Positions 34,323 to 43,354 of a stretch of DNA of 64,000 nt are shown one piece after another. The stretch's first letter is position 1. The number at the start of each line of letters is the position of its first letter. The stretch comes from Nitrospira sp. (lineage in GTDB: Bacteria; Nitrospirota; Nitrospiria; Nitrospirales; Nitrospiraceae). The DNA lies in assembly GCA_018242765.1 (NCBI GenBank), contig JAFEBH010000004.1:124001-188000 (forward strand). Direction: 5' to 3'. Under the pieces are notes generated by a model. That model was not told the origin of the DNA and did no database searches. It was given only the letters and a program-made list of their open reading frames with translations. Position numbers and translations under genes: made by a program.

Positions 34323-35642
34323 TTAGAGCCCAAGAAACATGCCCTGGAAATCTTCCAATACTTTGACGATCTCGTTGGTAAAGCGCGCGCCGATCGCCCC
34401 GTCTATCAGGCGGTGATCGTAAGCGACGCACACTTGCAATACCCGACGTGGCACGAACTGGCCGTCACGATACACCGGCGTCATCTTGGCCTTGCCGACA
34501 CCGAGAATACCGACTTGCGGTGGATTGATGATCGGTAGGAACGGACCGGCACCGATCCCTCCCATATTGCTGACGGTAAACGTTGCACCGCGCAGTTCTT
34601 CCAGCTTGACCTCCCGCTTACGGGTTCGTTCGGCAAGATCGGCCAGCTCAAGTGAAATCTGCAGAAGATCTTTCTGGTCCACCTGCTGAACCACCGGCAC
34701 GATCAGGCCGGCTGGTGTGTCGACCGCCACGCCGATGTTGTAATAGTCCTTGTAGATCACCTCGCCGTTGGTGAGGTCGAGGGTCGCGTTCAGCTGCGGG
34801 TACAGTTTGAGCGCATGGACGACCGCTTTCAGAAAGAGACTGCTCAACGTCAGCGTGGCGCCTTTCTTCTTAAATTCAGATGCATACCGTTTAAGTAGCG
34901 CCACGAGATCGGTGATATCGGCATCCTGGAATTGATGAACATGGGGGATGGTCGTCCAGGCTTGTGTCATGTTCGCGGCGATCTTCCGGCGGGTCGACAA
35001 GAGCGGCTCTCTCCGCTCGGATCCATAGGGTGTGAAAAAGATATTTTCCCCGCCCCTCGGAGCAGTGCCGCGTTTGGTCCGCTCCCGCACGAAGGCTTTC
35101 ACGTCTTCAGCAATGATTCGGCCCCCGGCTTCGGATCCTTTGACCTGCGAAAGGTCCACGCCCAGCTCCCGTGCGAGCCGGCGAACTGAGGGAGGAGCGG
35201 GGATCGCTGTACCCACTGCTTGTGGACCGACCGCCGCAGCCTTCTGCTTCATGACCGGTTGCTCAGGTGCGGGCACTGACGTGGTCGGTCCAGCCTGCGG
35301 ATGCTCCCGTTGTGTCTCGGCGTTTGGTTCCACGGCAGGCGACGACTCTGAGGGCATTGCCGCAACCGACTTCTCCGGTGCCGACATCTCAGCCGTTCCT
35401 GCCTCACTTTCAGCGTCCTTGAGTTCGACGAACGCCTGTCCGACCTTCACATGATCGCCTTGCTGAACGAGCAAGCGGGCAACAGTCCCTGTGGTGGGTG
35501 CCGGTACCGTCACCGTGGCCTTTTCAGTTTCAAGTTCAATGAGCGATTGTCCCTCGCTTACTCGATCGCCTTCATGCACCAGCAGTTGGACGACATCACC
35601 GCCTTCGATACCTTCTGCAAGAAAGGGTAGTTCGACTTTCAT
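34323..35642 (-). CDS. aceF: Dihydrolipoamide acyltransferase (E2) of pyruvate dehydrogenase
   Basis: About 439 residues from ATG 35642 (MKVELPFLAEGIEGGDVVQL). One lipoyl domain (1-78) carries the lipoylated Lys in LIELETEKATVTVPAP; a long Ala/Pro/Glu-rich linker follows (about 80-150); the peripheral subunit-binding domain is PPSVRRLARELGVDLSQVKG; the catalytic domain ends with AYDHRLIDGAIGARF. It transfers acetyl groups from E1 to CoA. A single lipoyl domain is shorter than the three of E. coli. It lies 36 bases after E1. Confidence 0.93.
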   Translation of the reverse strand: MKVELPFLAEGIEGGDVVQLLVHEGDRVSEGQSLIELETEKATVTVPAPTTGTVARLLVQQGDHVKVGQAFVELKDAESEAGTAEMSAPEKSVAAMPSESSPAVEPNAETQREHPQAGPTTSVPAPEQPVMKQKAAAVGPQAVGTAIPAPPSVRRLARELGVDLSQVKGSEAGGRIIAEDVKAFVRERTKRGTAPRGGENIFFTPYGSERREPLLSTRRKIAANMTQAWTTIPHVHQFQDADITDLVALLKRYASEFKKKGATLTLSSLFLKAVVHALKLYPQLNATLDLTNGEVIYKDYYNIGVAVDTPAGLIVPVVQQVDQKDLLQISLELADLAERTRKREVKLEELRGATFTVSNMGGIGAGPFLPIINPPQVGILGVGKAKMTPVYRDGQFVPRRVLQVCVAYDHRLIDGAIGARFTNEIVKVLEDFQGMFLGL

Positions 35643-35678
35643 GTCATAGCCTTCAACTTCCGGCTGCACCGGTATAGG

Positions 35679-38360
35679 TTACTGGCTCCATGGAGCCGCT
35701 CCATCGGTCGAAATCTTGAGATCACGCGCAGCTTGCGTGACCAGGTTTGCCGCCACCGTTCCGTTCCGACAGAGAGCGTAGAGCGTCGTCACGACCAGAT
35801 GCTCGGCGTCAACTTCAAAAAAACGCCGTAATGCCGTGCGGGTATCGCTTCGGCCAAAACCGTCCGTTCCGAGGGCAAGGAGGCCACCGGGAATCCAAGG
35901 CGCGATTTGTTGTGGAACCAGGCGGACGTAATCACTGACCGCGACGCAAGGACCGTCGAACTGCTCGATGGTCCGCTGCAAGAAACTTGTGCGTGGTGGT
36001 TCTTCCGGATGGAGCCGATTCCAGCGTTCAGTTTCCAGTGTGCTCATTCGAAGTTGTTTGTAACTCGTTACACTCCACACATCGGCTGCCACTCCATACT
36101 GTAGCAACAGGTTCTGTGCGCGCAGGGCTTCGTTCACCAGCGGACCACTTGCCAGGAGATGTGCTCGGTGCGTGGCTCGTTCTGGTGCAGTGCGGAAGCG
36201 ATAGAGCCCCTCACGGATGCCTTCCTCCGCATCCGGCGGCATGGCCGGCATGGGGTAGGATTCGTTGTACAGGGTGATGTAGTAGGACAAGTCTTGTTGT
36301 TCTTGGTACATCTTTTTCAGCCCATCCTGAAGGATGACCGCCAGCTCAAACATGAATGCCGGATCGTAGGCCGCGATCGTCGGGTAGGCGGAGGCAAACA
36401 GCTGGCTCTGTCCGTCTTGGTGTTGCAGGCCCTCTCCCTCCAGAGTCGTACGCCCGGCGGTGGCGCCTAACAAAAATCCGCGCGTGCGCATGTCGCTGGC
36501 GGCCCAGATTAAATCGCCGATCCGTTGAAATCCGAACATTGAGTAGAAGATGTAGAAGGGAATCATGTTGATTCCGTGCGTCGCGTAGGCGGTGCCCGCC
36601 GCGATATACGACGACATGGCGCCCGCTTCGGTGATACCTTCCTCGAGGATTTGCCCGTTTTTGGCTTCGAAATAATACAGCAGGGAACTCTTGTCCACCG
36701 GCTCATACAGTTGGCCGACATGTGAGTAGATGCCGTATTGCCGGAAAAGCGCTTCAAGGCCGAACGTGCGCGCTTCATCGGGAATGATCGGCACGAGATG
36801 CCGGCCGAATTCCTTGATACTAAGTAGGCGGCCCAGCATCCGGGCAAACCCCATCGTGGTGGAGACCGACCGCTCCCCCGATCCGTTGAGGAACTCCTTG
36901 AATTGGTCGAGAGGCGGGGTTTTGAGGGGTTCGACATTGACGCGCCGCTCAGGGATGGTGCCGCCCATCGTCTTGATCCGCTCGGCGAGATATACTGCCT
37001 CAGGACTATCAGCCGGCGGCCGGTAGAACGGGGTTGATGTCAATTGCAGGTCCGGCACCGGCACGCTGAACCTCGTGCGAAACTCCCGTAACTCCTGTTC
37101 GTTCAGCTTCTTTTGTTGATGGGTAATATTACGCCCCTCACCTGCCTCACCAAGCCCATAGCCTTTGATCGTTTTCGCGAGAATGACGGTCGGTTGCCCT
37201 GTGTGGTTCACCGCGGCCTGATAGGCGGCGTAGACTTTTTGGGGGTCGTGGCCGCCTCGAAGCATCCCGTGGATCTGTTCGTCGGAATAGTTCTCTACCA
37301 ACTTGAGCAACCGCGGATCGACACCAAAGAAATGCCGCCGTGCAAAGGCGCCACCTTCCACCACATACTTTTGATACCAGCCATCCACCACCTCACCCAT
37401 CCGCCTGACCAGCAGGCCTTCGTCGTCCTTTGCCAACAGTGGATCCCAGTCGCTGCCCCAGATGACCTTAATGACATGCCAACCGGCCCCGCTGAAGATG
37501 GCTTCCAACTCTTGGATGATCTTGCCGTTGCCGCGTACAGGACCGTCAAGACGTTGAAGGTTGCAATTGACGACCCAGATGAGATTATCGAGCCGTTCAC
37601 GGGAGGCGAGCGAGAGGGCCCCGAGACTTTCCGGTTCGTCGGTTTCACCGTCTCCGACGAAGGCCCACACCCGTTGTTGACTTGTGTCTTTGATGCCGCG
37701 GCCCTGCAAGTACCGGTTGAAGCGCGCCTGGTAAATCGACAGGATCGGGCCCAGCCCCATCGACACCGTAGGAAATTCCCAATAGTCGGGAAGCAACCAG
37801 GGATGCGGATACGAAGAGAGACCTCGGCGGTTCGAGTGCAGCTCGGCTCGAAAACAGTGGAGCGCCTCTTCCGGGAGTCGGCCTTCGACAAAGCCACGCG
37901 CATAGATACCCGGTGCGGCATGACCTTGCACGTATACGTGGTCACCACCTTGGGGTCCGTCTTTGCCGTGTAAAAAATGGTGGAGTGCCACCTCATAGAG
38001 GGTGGCCGCCGAAGCAAAGGTGGAAATATGTCCGCCGATGCCGGGGCGTTGCTGATTGGCCTTGACGACCATGGCCATCGCATTCCAGCGGACCAAGCTG
38101 CGGATACGGCGCTCTAATTCCAGATTGCCCGGATAGTGCGGTTGTTGAGAAGCAGGAATGGTATTGACGTACGGAGAGTTGACCGGTTGAGAGACCTGGG
38201 CACCACGTTCACCCAGTCGGTCACGAAGCCGCTCGAACAGATAGGTTGCCCGCTGGATGCCGTGCTCCTCAAGGACATACTCGAGGGAGTCCAGCCATTC
38301 ACGCGTTTCCTGTGGATCAGTGTCGCTTTGTGATCGAGCTGTTCGATCCTTATCGCTCAT
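35679..38360 (-). CDS. aceE: Pyruvate dehydrogenase E1, homodimeric type
   Basis: 893 residues, the usual length for AceE. TPP/Mg binding appears as WAFVGDGETDEPESLGALSL followed by NLIWVVNCNLQRLDGPVRGN; the N-terminal NTIPASQQPHYPGNLELERR and the middle segment YGLGEAGEGRNITHQQKKLN are typical. It decarboxylates pyruvate and acetylates E2. First gene of the aceE-aceF-lpdA-lplA operon. The homodimeric form is usual in Gammaproteobacteria and several other phyla. Two similar 22-base repeats lie upstream (38471-38548) and may mark regulation. Confidence 0.95.
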   Translation of the reverse strand: MSDKDRTARSQSDTDPQETREWLDSLEYVLEEHGIQRATYLFERLRDRLGERGAQVSQPVNSPYVNTIPASQQPHYPGNLELERRIRSLVRWNAMAMVVKANQQRPGIGGHISTFASAATLYEVALHHFLHGKDGPQGGDHVYVQGHAAPGIYARGFVEGRLPEEALHCFRAELHSNRRGLSSYPHPWLLPDYWEFPTVSMGLGPILSIYQARFNRYLQGRGIKDTSQQRVWAFVGDGETDEPESLGALSLASRERLDNLIWVVNCNLQRLDGPVRGNGKIIQELEAIFSGAGWHVIKVIWGSDWDPLLAKDDEGLLVRRMGEVVDGWYQKYVVEGGAFARRHFFGVDPRLLKLVENYSDEQIHGMLRGGHDPQKVYAAYQAAVNHTGQPTVILAKTIKGYGLGEAGEGRNITHQQKKLNEQELREFRTRFSVPVPDLQLTSTPFYRPPADSPEAVYLAERIKTMGGTIPERRVNVEPLKTPPLDQFKEFLNGSGERSVSTTMGFARMLGRLLSIKEFGRHLVPIIPDEARTFGLEALFRQYGIYSHVGQLYEPVDKSSLLYYFEAKNGQILEEGITEAGAMSSYIAAGTAYATHGINMIPFYIFYSMFGFQRIGDLIWAASDMRTRGFLLGATAGRTTLEGEGLQHQDGQSQLFASAYPTIAAYDPAFMFELAVILQDGLKKMYQEQQDLSYYITLYNESYPMPAMPPDAEEGIREGLYRFRTAPERATHRAHLLASGPLVNEALRAQNLLLQYGVAADVWSVTSYKQLRMSTLETERWNRLHPEEPPRTSFLQRTIEQFDGPCVAVSDYVRLVPQQIAPWIPGGLLALGTDGFGRSDTRTALRRFFEVDAEHLVVTTLYALCRNGTVAANLVTQAARDLKISTDGAAPWSQ

Positions 38361-38470
38361 GCACGGACCTCGGTGAATCAGGTTTTGCTTCCCGTTTTAT
38401 CGTATCATCAGCGTTTGAGTCACGTTCCACCATAAATCAATGTTTCCTAGTTGTGACAGCTGGGCAGCAC

Positions 38471-38548
38471 CGTAGGTCGTTCGTTCTGCGATCCAGAGAA
38501 TCGCAACACCTTCTGGCGAAATACGGCGCAGGTCGTTTCTTCTGCGAT
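38471..38548. repeat. Pair of 22-base direct repeats upstream of aceE
   Basis: CGTAGGTCGTTCGTTCTGCG at 38471 and CGCAGGTCGTTTCTTCTGCG at 38527 match at 19 of 22 bases and start 56 bases apart. They lie about 110-190 bases upstream of the E1 start. They could be operator half-sites or remnants of a tandem duplication. Confidence 0.45.
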
Positions 38549-38634
38549 GGTCAGGATCGCTCAATCCGCATTCTTCGTTTACAGGTTAATGATCCGCCAG
38601 CTGGTACAGACTCTCCGGACTCTGTTGTTCCGTT

Positions 38635-38820
38635 CTATTGCGTGACGTAGTCCATGCTGCCGTTCGGATGCAGCCGCAGAGTATCTGCCGCATAATGCCT
38701 CCCGTTGCAATTGGTCATACGTACTTCTCTACAATGTGGGACTACGGAGTAAGCATCGCGGTGCAAACTTTGCACACTGCGCATCCAGTTAGCGCCTCCC
38801 ATGTTCTTGTCTTGTGACAC
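38635..38820 (-). CDS. Possible small hypothetical protein
   Basis: A 61-codon frame from GTG 38820; an internal ATG (MRSVQSLHRDAYSVVPHCRE) preceded at a distance by GGGAGG is a more likely start and would give 49 residues, ending in HPNGSMDYVTQ. The second half has basic and aromatic residues but no known motif. It lies on the same strand as the PDH operon, 275 bases upstream of E1. The evidence is a moderate ribosome site and plausible composition only. Confidence 0.35.
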   Translation of the reverse strand: MSQDKNMGGANWMRSVQSLHRDAYSVVPHCREVRMTNCNGRHYAADTLRLHPNGSMDYVTQ

Positions 38821-39106
38821 TTGTACACCAAGCCATTGAAAAATTCAGTATATGTCGTGTCAGCTTCACGAGGCATACGAGTTATTTATGAGATTTTGGA
38901 ATGCACGAGGATCAATCGGTAGATGTGCAACAGCATTAGAGGTATACAATTGGGTTTGATAAAATAAGCCTTGATCGTGTATGCCGGTCAACTGGCTCTA
39001 GGAGCCGCTAATCTCCCCTTTACAGGCTTATCTGCCAAGCGTAACCTACAACTCTACGATCCACCCCTCACTTGCCGACGACACCGTGTGAGAAGAGAGG
39101 TGACCT

Positions 39107-39244
39107 ATGGCAGTATCTCTCAGCCTGCTACAGAGCTCACTCCAGTGGCTTCACAATCCACTTGTTAGGGCAGCCGTGCTGTGCATTATGGGAGTCCTTT
39201 GTGTCCTTGCCTTCAGCTATTTCGCGACACGACACTGGCTCTAG
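39107..39244 (+). CDS. Small membrane protein (45 aa)
   Basis: ATG 39107 follows GAGAGGTGACCT. The product begins MAVSLSLLQSSLQWLHNPLV and continues with one hydrophobic helix RAAVLCIMGVLCVLAFSYFA, ending TRHWL. It fits a single-pass inner-membrane miniprotein. It is followed 14 bases later by a perfect hairpin at 39258-39278. No family is recognised. Confidence 0.5.
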   Translation: MAVSLSLLQSSLQWLHNPLVRAAVLCIMGVLCVLAFSYFATRHWL

Positions 39245-39257
39245 CTAGCCCACATTA

Positions 39258-39278
39258 TTCATGACGTTTCGTCATGAA
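39258..39278. terminator. Perfect hairpin after the 45-aa gene
   Basis: TTCATGACG (39258-39266), loop TTT, CGTCATGAA (39270-39278). The position 14 bases past a stop codon suggests termination or mRNA 3'-end protection, but there is no T run, so an operator role is possible. Confidence 0.45.
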
Positions 39279-39347
39279 ACTGGCAGTGTGCCGATTCCGG
39301 AGAGGTGGTACCGACGGATAATTGCACGAGCTGCTATTGGCCTGATC

Positions 39348-39412
39348 TGACCTTTCCCCGATTTCATCGACACCTCCAGAAGGCGGAAAATGATGAAATC
39401 TGGGGAAGGTCA
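39348..39412. repeat. 65-base inverted repeat with 21-base arms
   Basis: TGACCTTTCCCCGATTTCAT starts the left arm (39348-39368), and the right arm (39392-39412) is its complement with two mismatches. The 23-base spacer contains CACCTCCAGAAGGCGG. No gene overlaps it. It could be a miniature mobile-element remnant, a structured RNA or a terminator between the small genes on either side. Confidence 0.6.
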
Positions 39413-39612
39413 AGGGATAGTTCTCGTCTTCCATGAACAGAGTGGGCTATCCATGGCACGCCAATGCAACCGTGCCATCCTATGGGACACCCACCAGATC
39501 CCAGCCGATACCCCCATTTGATGGGTCTTGCCACCTACCAGAGTAGTAGTCACATTCTCACTCTCGTATTACCCTGCGAACACACCCGAGACATCTTCAA
39601 GGAGGCGTGGAT

Positions 39613-39972
39613 ATGCTCCAGACAATGGTCTCAAAGATCGCAATCGACTGCATCCTGTCGGAAGGAAGCGACGGGCTACAAGGCGATGGATGTATCTATG
39701 CCCTTTCTTCTTCTCCTCCTTCGATCACAGGCCCTGAACACCTCCACCCCGGTGACTATGTCAAGTTACGCCTGTGGTTACCCGACGATGAAAGTTCAGC
39801 TATCCAGATTGACCTCGCCGAGGTTCAATGGGTCAAACACCAGTGGATCAAGCTCGACCTGCTCCTCACATCACACAAAGATCAAGCCCGGCTGAGGCAG
39901 TTCATCGCACCGACAAACGAGGCGCTGCCAGTTCCACACCGAATGTGGGAACAGATCGTAATCCGTGCATGA
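39613..39972 (+). CDS. PilZ-like small protein (119 aa)
   Basis: ATG 39613 lies 7 bases after AGGAGG; a GTG at 39607 is less favoured. The central part (LHPGDYVKLRLWLPDDESSA, then IQIDLAEVQWVKHQWIKLDL) has the strand pattern of PilZ-type domains, and the end LRQFI fits, but the RxxxR c-di-GMP motif is not visible. Such degenerate PilZ-like proteins may bind partners without the nucleotide. It belongs to a run of small plus-strand genes with strong ribosome sites. Confidence 0.55.
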   Translation: MLQTMVSKIAIDCILSEGSDGLQGDGCIYALSSSPPSITGPEHLHPGDYVKLRLWLPDDESSAIQIDLAEVQWVKHQWIKLDLLLTSHKDQARLRQFIAPTNEALPVPHRMWEQIVIRA

Positions 39973-40175
39973 TGAGGGGGCACCCCATTAGAGATCCCGG
40001 CCACCGTGCTACCCGAACAGATGGGAAATGACAGAACACCCAGGTGAAGGACGTTGTTTGCGGATGCCCACCCGTAAACAACGAGAGTTTCTTCTCCCTC
40101 CAGAAGAAACCTCCCTTCACTCATATTCTTGTGATTGTTCCTTACAGCACCTCAGCATGAGCAGGAGAGCCGAAC

Positions 40176-40376
40176 GTGGACAAACAACGGAATTCTAGAG
40201 GAACCATTCGACAAGAGCTCCACGGGAAAGCCTGTCCTTCCTGTGGAGGTACGACGTATCAACTGGTGCTTCGAACGACAGGCATTGCAGACAAGTCGGT
40301 CCTATCTGCTCGATGCCGTCACTGTGGTCATCCAAGAAGTCTTGAGACAGACTTTAAGGACATCTTGTGGATCTGA
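40176..40376 (+). CDS. Small zinc-ribbon-like protein (66 aa)
   Basis: GTG 40176 (MDKQRNSRGTIRQELHGKAC) follows AGGAG. Two CxxC pairs, CPSCGG and CRHCGH, 27 residues apart, would bind one zinc ion in a ribbon fold. The rest is basic, so nucleic-acid contact is plausible. The gene lies 53 bases before the next small gene, on the same strand. No specific family is recognised. Confidence 0.6.
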   Translation: MDKQRNSRGTIRQELHGKACPSCGGTTYQLVLRTTGIADKSVLSARCRHCGHPRSLETDFKDILWI

Positions 40377-40429
40377 GCACATGTACTCCGACTCCTGATA
40401 CCAGGATCGATGATCGAGGAGGATTTACC

Positions 40430-40732
40430 ATGGCAGTTCGTAGACTCCACATGGATCTTGACCAGACCAGACAAAAGCAGAAGGCGCTCCACATGCTGAT
40501 CCTCAGCGGGGTGGTGCGACCCAGCCACATAGGACTCCGATACATACCTCTTCTCTCACAGTCCGAAGGACAGCCCCATGGTTCCCGGAACAGCCCCATC
40601 GCTCCTGCTCAAACATTACACCATCTCCATCGAGCGATCAGCTTACTGCGCAAGTGGATAACGCAGCTGTTGTCGCGAGAACCACAATACTTACAACCCA
40701 GCACTTTTTACCCCGCCCTGAGACGACCTTGA
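40430..40732 (+). CDS. Hypothetical protein (100 aa)
   Basis: ATG 40430 is preceded by GAGGAGGATTTACC, a strong ribosome site. The product starts MAVRRLHMDLDQTRQKQKAL and is basic throughout, with a helical end (LHHLHRAISLLRKWITQLLS). No signal peptide or known motif. It closes the series of small genes before tRNA-Ser(GCU). Confidence 0.5.
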   Translation: MAVRRLHMDLDQTRQKQKALHMLILSGVVRPSHIGLRYIPLLSQSEGQPHGSRNSPIAPAQTLHHLHRAISLLRKWITQLLSREPQYLQPSTFYPALRRP

Positions 40733-40928
40733 GAATGTGCCTGCGATGCGTAACCAAATATGAATGCGAATCATCTCTTGTGCCTTTCCCTTGAGCTGAG
40801 GTAAGATGCCTCCGCGTTAGTGATATCCCTCCCCTGGCGACAAAGTCGTGAGCTACTGTATGAGTGAGAGTATGAGTGCGCACCAACCAGGACCCGCACA
40901 CACCACGTAACCCATTGATCTATAGCGC

Positions 40929-41021
40929 GGAGAGGTGGCCGAGTGGCCGAAGGCAACGGTTTGCTAAACCGTCGTAGGGACAAAATCTCTACCGAGGGTT
41001 CAAATCCCTCCCTCTCCGCCA
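40929..41021 (+). tRNA. tRNA-Ser(GCU)
   Basis: Acceptor stem GGAGAGG (40929-40935) pairs with CCTCTCC (41011-41017), followed by G and encoded CCA. The anticodon stem ACGGT/ACCGT encloses TTGCTAA (anticodon GCT). The long variable arm and T loop (GTTCAAATC) fit a class II serine tRNA of 93 bases. It shows no integrase or duplicated 3' end next to it, unlike the tRNA-Ser(UGA) at 19560. Confidence 0.95.
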
Positions 41022-41172
41022 CTATTGCTGATACAAATTTCTTCGAGTAATTCACCACTTTAACCTACCTCTCCAACCTCCACCCCGTGAAATTATGTGT
41101 TGTAGGACCACGATGCGTGTCGTATGCTTACAAGCTTCTTCGGCCTCTTATTAAGAAAGGACCCAACAACCT

Positions 41173-41853
41173 ATGCGAACTCGTATACTGACTATTGCTT
41201 CTGGGCTCTTCCTTCTTGCGGCCCCCTTGTGGGCAGCATCGGATCCGTCTAATGATGATCAAAAGACCTTGTATGCCCTTGGCTTGGCCCTCAGCCAATC
41301 GATCGGGACATTCTCCCTGACTGAAGCAGAATTGGACATGGTCAAGAATGGGATGACCGACGGCGTGCTCAAGCGCTCGCCAAAAGTCGACCTCCAGACC
41401 TTCGGACCCAAGATCCAGCAACTTCAGCAAGCTCGCTTGGCCCTCGTCGCCGAGGGTGAGAAAAAAGCCGGAGCTGCCTTCACCGCCAAAGCAGCTGCAG
41501 AAAAGGGCGCCGTCAAAACCGAGTCCGGCATTGTGATCACACCGATCAAGCCTGGAACCGGTGCGACACCGAAGGCAACCGATACCGTCAAGGTCCATTA
41601 TCATGGTACCCTCACCGACGGCACCGTATTCGACAGTTCCATCAAACGTGGAGAACCGGCCACGTTTCCCCTCGACAAGGTGATTAAGTGTTGGACGGAA
41701 GGGGTCCAACAGATCAAGGTCGGTGGAAAGAGTCGGTTGGTGTGTCCGTCCAATCTTGCGTATGGTGATGCCAGCCCACCCGGCTCCCCCATCAAGCCGG
41801 GGTCCACCTTGGTATTTGAAGTGGAATTACTGGAGATCGTGGCTGCAAAATAA
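41173..41853 (+). CDS. FKBP-type peptidyl-prolyl isomerase, exported
   Basis: 226 residues: signal peptide (MRTRILTIASGLFLLAAPLW, cleavage near AAS), an N-terminal helical dimerisation domain (about 25-110), and a C-terminal FKBP domain (about 120-226) with VKVHYHGTLTDGTVFDSSIK, FPLDKVIKCWTEGVQQIKVG and LAYGDASPPGSPIKPGSTLV. This is the FkpA/Mip layout, acting on protein folding in the periplasm. The active-site Tyr/Phe/Asp positions are preserved. A hairpin terminator follows at 41864. Confidence 0.9.
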   Translation: MRTRILTIASGLFLLAAPLWAASDPSNDDQKTLYALGLALSQSIGTFSLTEAELDMVKNGMTDGVLKRSPKVDLQTFGPKIQQLQQARLALVAEGEKKAGAAFTAKAAAEKGAVKTESGIVITPIKPGTGATPKATDTVKVHYHGTLTDGTVFDSSIKRGEPATFPLDKVIKCWTEGVQQIKVGGKSRLVCPSNLAYGDASPPGSPIKPGSTLVFEVELLEIVAAK

Positions 41854-41863
41854 CAACTGGATT

Positions 41864-41886
41864 GCCGCCTCTGTGCGAGAGGCGGC
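41864..41886 (+). terminator. Hairpin terminator after the FKBP gene
   Basis: GCCGCCTCT (41864-41872) pairs perfectly with AGAGGCGGC (41878-41886) around a 5-base loop, 11 bases after the stop. The following GATCCCTTCATCCCC is pyrimidine-rich though not a pure T run. Confidence 0.65.
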
Positions 41887-41959
41887 GATCCCTTCATCCC
41901 CTTTCCTACATACCAATCGTGCGAATCATCCCCTCTGAACAGCCGCCCCTAACATTGCT

Positions 41960-43276
41960 GTGAGTCAGACTGCCTCTCCTTCTCCCATCGAGTCGTCATC
42001 CCCATCCCCGTTACGTTGGCTCATCCTTGGCTTACTCTTCTCCATCAGCGTCGTCACCTACATCGATCGGGTCAATATTTCCGTCACGGCTCGTCAGATG
42101 ATGCCGGCGCTGGGACTGACCGATCAGGAGATGGGCTGGGTCTTCTCCGCATTCGTCGTGGGGTACGCCCTCTTCCAAATCCCTGGCGGATGGCTGAGTG
42201 ATCGCTGGGGTGTGCGGGTCATCCTCATCATCGCCCTCATCTGGTGGTCCTGCTTCACCGCCTGGACGGCTGTGGCAGCCACGTCGTTCCTCGCTGGACC
42301 ATTGGGAATCGTGGGGGCACTCGCCTTGATCCGCTTCCTGCTTGGGATCGGAGAAGCAGCAGCCTTGCCGACCTTCAACCGAGCAGTCACAGACTGGCTT
42401 CCTCCCCACGAACGGGGACTTGGTATCGGCATTGCCATTGGAGGAATCGGGGTGGGTGCGGCCATCACCCCTCCAATCACCGCTTGGATCATGGTCAACT
42501 ATGGATGGCAGACCGCATTTTATCTTTCAAGCGCTCTTGGTATAGGTCTGGCCGTCATCTGGTCGCTTCTCGCCGCTGATCGTCCCACCAGTCATCCCTG
42601 GCTCACTTCTTCCACACGCACGCTCTCTACAACGCCCGCGCAGAAGCCCCAATCTTCGATTCCCTGGAAGCGCCTACGACAAACCTCCACGGTCTGGTGG
42701 CTCATGCTGAGTTACGGATGCCTGGGCTATGTCGCCTATGTCTATATGTCCTGGTTCTATTTGTACCTCGTCAATGAGCGAGGTTTCAGCATCTTGCGCG
42801 GTGGACTTTTCGCTGCTGCCCCATTCCTGGCCATCCTCCTGTCCTGTCCCCTCGGAGGATGGGTCACGGATCGGCTGGCGGCCAAGCATGGCGTCACAAT
42901 CGGGAGGCGCATCGTCGGTATGGCTGGTATGGGTCTGGCCGCTCTGTCCATCGCCGTTGGTGCCTTGGTCGAATCGCCCTACCTCGCCATTACCTGTCTC
43001 TCCTTCGGAGCAGGATGGCTCTATTTCACGATCGGCGCCTATTGGTCCTCCATCAGCGACTTGTCTCCGTCCCATGCCGGAAGCCTGTCGGGCTTGATGA
43101 ACATGGGGGCCAATCTCGGTGGGGCAGTCTCCCCCACTCTCACGCCATGGGTCGCGCAACAGTGGGGATGGTCTGCATCACTTGGTCTTGCAGCCTTCAT
43201 GGCGCTGCTCGGCGGATTCATGTGGTTCCGCATCAATCCGGAAGAACGGCTCACGGGAGACAGCGCACCGGACTGA
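41960..43276 (+). CDS. MFS transporter, ACS-like (anion:cation symporter) type
   Basis: 438 residues with 12 predicted membrane helices. Features of the major facilitator superfamily and its ACS branch are SVVTYIDRVNISVTARQMMP at helix 1, the loop GGWLSDRWGVRV, RFLLGIGEAAALPTFNRAVT in helix 4, and GGWVTDRLAAKHG in the second half. The ACS family takes up organic acids such as hexuronates or tartrate; the substrate here cannot be read. The start is GTG 41960 with a weak ribosome site. It stands alone between two isomerase genes. Confidence 0.85.
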   Translation: MSQTASPSPIESSSPSPLRWLILGLLFSISVVTYIDRVNISVTARQMMPALGLTDQEMGWVFSAFVVGYALFQIPGGWLSDRWGVRVILIIALIWWSCFTAWTAVAATSFLAGPLGIVGALALIRFLLGIGEAAALPTFNRAVTDWLPPHERGLGIGIAIGGIGVGAAITPPITAWIMVNYGWQTAFYLSSALGIGLAVIWSLLAADRPTSHPWLTSSTRTLSTTPAQKPQSSIPWKRLRQTSTVWWLMLSYGCLGYVAYVYMSWFYLYLVNERGFSILRGGLFAAAPFLAILLSCPLGGWVTDRLAAKHGVTIGRRIVGMAGMGLAALSIAVGALVESPYLAITCLSFGAGWLYFTIGAYWSSISDLSPSHAGSLSGLMNMGANLGGAVSPTLTPWVAQQWGWSASLGLAAFMALLGGFMWFRINPEERLTGDSAPD

Positions 43277-43354
43277 GGCGAGCGGTTACATTCAGAACTC
43301 AACATCATGGGGAGTCCTTGTCATTCAGCGGATGGCCTTGTTACAGTCACACCT

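Noticed and set aside
39451..39466. TGGCACGCCAATGCAA resembling a sigma54 promoter
   Set aside because: The spacing between GG and GC is one base short of the required GG-N10-GC, and no activator site is visible.
40929..41021. tRNA-Ser(GCU) as a second end of the island
   Set aside because: Its 3' sequence differs from tRNA-Ser(UGA) and no integrase or att-like duplication lies beside it.
40771..41058. Antisense frame with EREGFEPSVEILSLRRFSKP
   Set aside because: This is the reverse translation of tRNA-Ser(GCU), a well-known spurious protein pattern.
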